A stretch of DNA of 64,000 nt from Spodoptera frugiperda (Eukaryota; Arthropoda; Insecta; Lepidoptera; Noctuidae): NCBI RefSeq assembly GCF_023101765.2, contig NC_064236.1, forward strand, positions 14,286,993 through 14,350,992, read 5' to 3'. This document shows positions 42,601 to 51,600 of the stretch, piece after piece; the first letter of the stretch is position 1; each line of letters starts with the position of its first letter. The notes beneath the pieces are model-generated. The model did no database searches, had not been told where the DNA came from, and saw only the letters and a program-made list of their open reading frames with translations. Made by a program: the position numbers and the translations under genes.

Positions 42601-45600
42601 GCTAGGCAACCCTTGATCGCCGTCCACCGATCCGCACGGTGGTCGGAGATCGTCATGCGAATCTTAATTTTTAGTAATTTTTAAAAATGTTATATGTATT
42701 AATCAAATCAAGATTTTTATGTATAGGACATGCAACTAATAATAACAATTTTAATTAGTGAAACTTGATAGCACTATGTATAAATGTACATCTCCCCAGC
42801 TTTTAGAGGGAGAAGGGCGCAACCATATTTGTATTAGTGTGTGTACCTATGTGTAGTGGGTACCTATTGTCCCGTGAATCGATTAATTTGTACACGCGCA
42901 AAAAACGTCTTCGTAAAAATATCTTATCGTCAAGATAACATATTTTGTTCTCTTTTTTGCCAAGAAACATAATAACTTGAGCGACAATGTAGGTGACAAT
43001 TTCGTATGTTTTTCCAAAAATAACAAGGTCATAACATCATAAATATTTGTTTATAGATATACATAAGAAAGCACGCTGTGTATGTTAATATAAAGACAAA
43101 TTATTTTGTCTAAACTCTAAAATAAGGTGTAAAAATTGTTTGAAATCCTGGAAAGGAATGGTAAGGAAGTATCCAAGAATTCCTTTATTAAATTCTTAAC
43201 TGAGGGATTAAAACCGTAAGATATCTAAGGATACTTAATTTTAATTAAGTCTTTGACTGCCAATATAGAAAACTGTTGAAGGCAAATCCTCCGCTAACGT
43301 CGTTCACCGGTGACCACCACGGCGTTCAATGTGTAAATTATGTCCACTTACTATAAATATAAGTTATTTAGATTGACGCCTTTGTTCCGCAGTAGACGTT
43401 TTCCGATTGATGACCAAATTGATGAAAGTGTAGCAGATGGCATGAAGATTTCCGAAAGACCAGAGAGGAAAATATTTACATGAAGAAGTCAATCTACGCA
43501 GACATAGTCGCTAGCAAAAGCTAGTAGGGTAACTTATCAAAGTGACACCAGGTACCTTTTTATAACTTGTTTTGTAATTGGTAGACCCGTCTAAAAATAA
43601 CATTAAATTTCTCCGTAAGAAACGGGCTTTGGTAAACAAAGGTCTCGGTTTTCCTATTGGATTTTTTACAAAAAAAAGATATATTTTTATGCTTTTGTTC
43701 TATAAATAGTAAGTAGGAAAAATTACTTCTGTTCTTTTGGGTAACTGATTACCACACTTTTGTTAGCTAATCGCGTCTGCGAACTTGTGGCTTTTACAAA
43801 AGTAAAGTTTATTATAAAAATCCCGTACATAGCTAAAATAGGTTGTTTATAGGTTTTAAGGTAGATAATTGGTATATACCTCATATTTTATAAAGCAAAG
43901 AGTCTCAAGGAAGTAAAATATTACCTCTTCGACTTTTATAAAACCAATATACAGTATGAAGTTCACTCTTATGATTTAAATGAATCTAGAAGTAGTCCAC
44001 AGAAGCATAATAAAAATAAATATTTCAATGAAAACAGAAAATTAAATAAATTTCAAATAAAATTAATAATTAAAAAAAACATCTATTAAAAGCTGTGTGA
44101 ACAGCTCCATGTTCCTTGACCACGGAAGAGCTGTAATGTTGTAGGTTGTCTAGGAATAATACGCACACGCGGCGCTGCTGTTATAATGCCGTATTTGTAA
44201 AGAATGTTCAAATTAGCTCATAGAGAATAATGCATTGGACCTAAATTTCGTATATCGTCAGCCAAGACGTAACAAATATGTGGTTTAAATAAAGTCATAA
44301 GAGGTCTCGCCATACGGTATCTATACATATAATAAAATCTTAGAAAAGTGCTGTCTGTACATTGAAAATAAAAATAAAAAAAATAGCAGGGGTTATTGTT
44401 ATGTCGATGTCGAACCCAAAAATGTAATTAACTTTTTTTATACGGCTGATCCGAGTTGGATGCGGTTTTCACGAATATATTGTGGGATGCTTAAATTTAC
44501 ATTTAGTGTTTGTTTCATGTCAATCGGTTCATAAATAAAAAAGTTATGTCAAATTAAAGAATCACGTCGAACATTCTATGCTTATACCATTAATCTCCGC
44601 AACTATTTGACGGATTTGGTTGAAATTTGGTACAGATATAGTTTAGAACCTTAGAAAGGACATAGATATATTTTTATTTCAAAAATCAAAAAATAAAAAT
44701 AAGAAATAAATTATTTATAAATAATTCTATGTCGATCGTTACACGACTTCGGTTCATGTTATTGTTTTAATTCATCGAAAAAAAGTAAATAAATAGTAAA
44801 AAGGTAGGTTCTCTAGGAATATTACGCACACGCGGAGCTGCTGTTTATAATGCCGTATTTGTAAAGAATGTTCAAATTAGCTCATAGAGAATAATGCACT
44901 TTTTGGTTTTTCTACTGGACCTATTTCGCTCATATTTCGTATATCGTCAGCCAAGACGTAACAAATATGTGGTTTAAATAAAGTCATAAGAGTTCCCTGG
45001 TCATTTTTGAAGAGATCCCGCGAGTTCGGGAACTATGTGGTTAAAACCAAAAATTTGCCGGAAGTCACTATTAGTCGCGGGGCTAGTGTATTTATAAATG
45101 AATAGATCTTTTGACTAAATAATGTTCAATCATATTGAGATTATTCTTCTCGGTATGTACCATCTACTAATAAGGTCACGTTGATACCAAGTGGTCTCAG
45201 ACGGGCTGACGCTCTTCCTCCCTTACGTTTATAAAATTATAATTCAATTGATGATTGAACGACATATGAATTGATTTGATATGAGACGACTTCAAAGCGT
45301 GTATCAATGTATGAACGCTGAAGAATTTTACGAATTTTTACTAGTAAAGTAAAATGAAGCATACAACAATGACCACTATTAAACTTCCTCGAACGAGTAG
45401 GAATCAATTTATTTTTATTATAATCTATTTTAGTATGCCAATTATAAAGCTGTTTTCTGAAACAAATGTTTATTTTTCTTCACTTCAATGCACAGTATAT
45501 ATTATCCTCAAAGAAACTACATTAGTACATTTTTGGTCTGTCAATCTACATTTTTATACATGATATTATTATGTTGATGAAGATTCAAACGTCGACCCAT

Positions 45601-48600
45601 TAAATGTAAAAAAAAAATTCGAATATCATGCATATTTTGCATATTTTGTAAAAAATCCGGTTCATTTGAAACGACGTCATGTAAGTTGTATACAAGATAC
45701 TACCTAAATTTTAGATCAACTCTCTACGAGAGTCTATTGTGATTATTATTTCACAGATTTTGGAATGGATGAAAAAAATTACAAAATCTCCCGATATCAT
45801 AATAACTGTTCATATTTATACTCGGAATTAAAAGGTAGGAGTCTACTGCGCATGTCACTGTATCTATCGACAATAGGCCCGGACAAAGCCGTGCGCTAAC
45901 AACGTATCGACATCAAAAAGAACATCTTTCTACAGAAGTAAGAAATTAAAATGTGTCCAATGTACCAAAATCCATCAATTGTTCATTCAACGTTAGAAAA
46001 TGTTTTACTACCGTTTTACTTGCTCATAGCTTATCAATTTTTAATAAGAAGCAATATTCATCAAAGTTTCATGAATAGTAAAAGACCCAAGTGCGTTTAT
46101 GTACCTACTAAAAGAAGAACTAAAGTTAATTTTACCAAATTATTTTAAAATGATAAATAGAGACGTGCAGAAGTCATCTGCAATAACTCTATCTTGGAAA
46201 ACAAAAATATTATTACGTCTGTAAGTCTCAATAAAAAAATAAAGGAATTATATTTTAGTTGTCGATAGTTTTTCTCACTGTCCTACGCGTTCACTGTCCC
46301 TATTTTCGCGGCGAACTCTCTACGTTGCTGGATAAAATCGTCAGACGGGTTTCATCCCGCGCTCGGAGCGGTAGCGCGAGATGAAATCTGTCGGTACAAA
46401 CTACTCTATCTGAAATATTAATGCAAAGGGGGCCTTTTAAAAATTTTATTTAATTTTATTTTTGTTATCAATTCTTTGTCTAAAACGTTACGTAAAAGAG
46501 TTGCGAAAAAAATGTGAAAATTAATAAAAATAAAATATTATTTAGATTTTGAAAAACGCAAAAACTACTGTACCGATATGGATGAAAATTAGTAAGTATA
46601 TAATATATTTAAGGTTGTATAACCGACCTGGGGTCACTTTGATAAAGAAAATATTTGATGTCGAATTACAGGATGCTATTGGCGTGTTTTGCAAGCTTTC
46701 AAAAGCGTTTTATTGTGTTGACCATGACACACTTTGTTCAAATTAGAACTCCGTCTATTGAAATCCCATTTAAGAAGAAAGGCAGCTAAAATTAATGTTA
46801 GCGGTATACTAGGCTCTGAAATGAAAATGAGCATTCCTCAGGGTTCAATATTAGGACCCCTTCTCTTTTTAGTCTATATCAATGATTTGCCATTTATATT
46901 TAAAAGTGAACCAAAAATTTGCTTTTTACAGCTGATACATCGTTAATTTTATAAATAGGTCGACATTAATATTCACAATAATAATAAATTTAACAATAAA
47001 TCATCGAAGATCCTAAAAATGAATCCTTTAGCCTTTGTCTTTAAAATGGTTTGTTCAGATGGCCACAGTAATGTGTAGACGTAGCTGTTAATGTTTACAA
47101 ATACTTACATAATTTTATAAAGGTTTCCTTTTGTATTAACTTTGCCATTTTCAAATGTTAAAAGCGTAAATTCTTTAAAAGCGAAGAAAGTTAATAACTA
47201 AGCTGATTACATCGTATCGGGAAGTGCGTTATAACATAATGATCACCGTTGTCCATTCTCACGACCTACTTGAGCATGCGCATGCTTTATATGGCTATGA
47301 TCTAGGCTGAGTCTTACTTACGAACGACATTTGTTCAACAGTATCTGTTTATTGGGCCAACTGGACTCATGTAATGCGAAGCACCCAAGATATATTGTAA
47401 ACTGTTGTACACCGCGAATGTATTTTTTTCATTGAACTATAGGTACACATAGGTACATTTGATTTTATATGCTACCTCTAATGGACTGCACTAGTTTATT
47501 TGTCTCTACTTGCCGCTGTTTCTACTACCTACTTAGTTTAGTTGCTTCAGTAGAAATACTTCAAAAACATTTAAGTCATTCTATATTCAGTAGATTAATT
47601 GTCCTTTGCCATAAAGCTACATTTTTAAGAATCTAATAACCTATCCGTATCTCCTATTCGCGTCTACGCGTACCTTGGAACTGCCCTATGGTTCTATATT
47701 ACCGTCGTTAGTCATTACACAGTGAAGATGTATCTCAGTAGCGAAATCTGATTAGGACTAAAAATTAAGATTTCAACTTTGTTTGCTAGATTCAACTCTG
47801 TTTCCGTTCCTATCGGAGTAAATCCAATGTTGTTATTAGTATTTTTTGTTTATAATTTATATCTCCTTACAGGAGACAAATGGATGGTGTCCTGCCTCGG
47901 CGTCCTGTACCTCACAAAAGGTCTTTTCTACAGAGTTGTACCAGCTGACCAGAGAGTTGACGAAGCCTACGCTGGTGTATTCAGGTTGGTGACATTCATT
48001 TTAAAGAAAATCATTAATTCTAAAACAATAGTTTTACATTTTTATTTGTAAGTATAATTTTGTCAATAATATTTGCGAAGACTAATACAAGAATATTATT
48101 TACAGGTTTCGACTGTGGTGGTGTGGACAATGGCTTGAGGTGCTTGTGGACGATCGCTTGCCAACAGTTAATGGAAATTTGGCATTCCTCCAAAGCAACC
48201 ACACTGAGCAGATGTGGCCGGCACTATTGGAAAAGGCTTATGCCAAGTAAGTTTAGTTTTCAAACATCAATCTCACAAAATTGGTTTATCATTAAGATAA
48301 TTATAGAAATGGACTTAATAATCTTATTTTCAAGTAAGTTCTTACTTAACAATACAATGTAAAGTTAGGGCGAACATATTAACATGCAGCTTCTCTTGTT
48401 ATATAGAATAGACGGATCACCTGATGATAAGGAATCGCCGCCGCTTATGGGCATTTGAAACACCTGAGGCGTTAAAAGTGCGTTGCCGGCCTTTTGAGGG
48501 TTAGGTTTTTAAGGGTTGTTGGGGAATCGGGGATTGGGAAGATTGGGAAACGGTAATTGGGCCTCCGGTAACCTCACTCATACAACGAAACACAATGCCA

Positions 48601-51600
48601 GCGTTGTTTCACGTCGGTTTTCTGTGAGGTCGTGGTATCCGGTCAATTCGTACCGGAGCATAGCTCTCCCACACTTAAATTTGCTAGTTATAATCGTCAA
48701 AGTGAAAAACATAAACTCAAAATCAAAAATTATAATCTCTCAAAATGACATTGAGCTGTTGAAAATGAAGACAAAGAAAATATTAAAGTAATCTTTCTTA
48801 TTTCCAGATTGCATGGATCCTACGAGGCTTTAAAATACGGGAGCTTGCTGGACGGGCTAGCAGACCTTACAGGGGGCATTACCGAGTCACTGCAGATGAC
48901 CGAATTGGCTGATGCTGAGACCCTGAAGAACTTGCTAAAGAACACGAGTCTAGTTACCGCACACCATGTGGCCGCTGTAAGTGTTTCTACCAAAGAAGTT
49001 AGTTGACGAAGTTAGTCCATCCAACAATCAATCACGTCCAATGTAACCACGACAAAGGTAATCAAACACTTCAATAGCGGGCGTATTGTGCAAATGCGAA
49101 TGACATTGCAAAAGAACTTATTCGTGCACATATGGATGTGAAATATGTCCCTAATGTTCCTCGCACAAAAATTGTTTATACACAAGACAAGAAATTACAT
49201 AAAAAATGTTTAAATGGACTTTATTCATCTACTCAAGTTTATCAAGCAATTAACTTATAGTGTTCCTAAAACTTCTTTCAGGCACCCGAAGACAAAATTC
49301 CCGAGCTTCAAACAGAAATGAATTATGTGGTGTTGAACGTGGAACAGGTAAATGTTTACTGAATTTATATTTACAGTCTTTTAGACTTTAGACTTTTTGA
49401 AGGAAGGTAAGGAAGGTTTCCAATTACACTTTCTTACGAATATTTTATTAACTTTACAGGTGGAAAGCACTAAAGGGCCTGTACATGTCGTACGAGTGCG
49501 TCGACCACTCAGTATTGGAGTCGTACCTGTACCTTACATAGTACTTAATCCAGAATCGTAAGTTCTTTAATACTCGTACTTCTTATTATTTTTAAATTAT
49601 AGGTATACGTGTGTGAAAAGTAATCATATGCTACAAAACTTTCACTATATAAAAACAATAATCTCTAATGGACAGAGATAAGATGACAAATAATGGGAAT
49701 CCTTCATTTTAAAATGACGCTTGGTGTCATCATGGCCTAGCTAAGCTACGTACATTTTTCGATTTAGACCATGATCTCCGGCACAACATTATGGCATTTA
49801 TCGTAGGCCTCCTTCAATAACTTCCAGATTGGTCGGTTAAAAGCGACTATTAAAAAACTTACCTTTAATTTTTCAACAGGTGGCACACAATACCGCAACA
49901 AGAACGGGACCGATTCATATCAACACCCAAAGGAATTTGGATGCTCTTCTCCGATTTCCAACGCGTGTTCACTCGCGTCGAAATCGTTCATTTAGACTCG
50001 GAAACCTGTAGAGCAGAACCGTTTTTAGCTGATAAACTCAAATGGCAAATGAAGATGCACCAATCTGGATGGAAGAGAGGCGTCTCGGCTGGAGGATGTC
50101 GTAATTACGTGCGTGAGTAGTATTTCTTAAACTTTTCAATACTTTGAGATGTATACATATTATATGAGTGATCTCATTATAACCATGTTTTTTTACTTAC
50201 AGATTTTTTCCACACGAATCCTCAAATACAAATAGTCTTAACTGAACCGGACACTGTCATTATATCTCTGAACCAGCACTGCATTATGGAACCTAAAGTC
50301 ATTGGATTTAGTATTTACAAAATTCCTGCGCCCCTAAACGAGACTGCGAAAGCCCTGTTCTTTAGGAAAGTAAAAAGTACTATCAATTCACAATATACAA
50401 ATAGTCGGCAAGTTACACACAGGTTAGTTACATCACATTTGTAATAAGGTTTCTTACCATAATTATTATTATACCGGGTGGCGTAAGTCGACGTCCAAAT
50501 GGCACCAGATGATGGGCAAGGTTTGAACTGTTATCAGAAAAATATAAAAAAAATCTAAGTTATTTGTTATCCACTAAATAGTGTGCCCTGTGCCAGTCTT
50601 TTCTTATTGCTATAAATCTTATATTTTTTCTGTATATTTGCTTACGTAATCCTGAATAGTGCTTCAATAATATGGAATGATATATTCCGAGCCAACTGCT
50701 TTAGTTTGGAAAATGATGTCATTTTTAGACGAACCAAGTACTCTCGATAAAATTTTACATGTAGCTTTAAGTGACTGTATTGAAAAAAAAAATGTATTGC
50801 GCGAGTAGTAGCAAATTTCACCAAAGTCAGCGCATTTAATAAGGATTCTAAAATGGTATACTACTTTGAAATGTATGTCTTAAATTCGGCGCGAAAAAAA
50901 TAATTTCAACGAAACTTAGATTCTATCAGTTTATTTGGATTTACTAAAATATCTTCTAGTATAGTCAAAGCATACCTTATAACCTCGTATGCACTAGACA
51001 ACACCATGCACGCGATATGTCATCATCATGTTGAAAATTACCGAGGATCTCTTGTTAAACAACATTATCTGTCTACTTATGATTTCGCGCACAGCATTCG
51101 TCGGCTATAACATCGCTAGACGAACATGTTGTACATCTCGTCACACCAAAGAAAATTGTATGCTCAAATACCATGTTGCATGTAAACAGGTAACGCATTG
51201 CATCACGATAACGTATCCTGATCGGTGGATTCCAACTGTAGAACCCAACTCCTGGTCATTTAAAAACTGTAGGACTTAGATTTTTTATATTTTTTGATAA
51301 CAGTTAGAACCTTGCCAATCATCTGGTGCCATTTAGATGTCGATAACAGTTAGAACCTTGCCAATCATCTAGATGCCAATTAGATGGGACACCCTGTATG
51401 AAACTATCGCTAAGTATGACTTTAATCTTCCAGATCACCTTTAGAACCAAGTGCCTTCATCATAATGCCTACAACATTCGAGCCTCGCGACGAAGCTAAC
51501 TTTACGTTAAGAATATTCTCAAACAAACCAATTAAGATGAAAGTTTTGGACAATCCACCTAAAATGACAAAGACTGCATTAGTGAAGGCACCACCAGTAG

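Larger units (their letters stand above)
15872..47872 (+). other. CalpC intron 2 (32 kb), host of a nested gene and many transposons
   Basis: This intron separates residue Gly70 from the former active-site motif. It holds the eRF3-like gene (32236-34425) and the mobile elements listed separately. Parts without a listed feature (about 28640-29730, 30770-32200, 34430-35330, 38070-41140, 42300-44140 and 45090-46340) are AT-rich with only short repeat scraps, and I see no gene in them. Confidence 0.8.
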
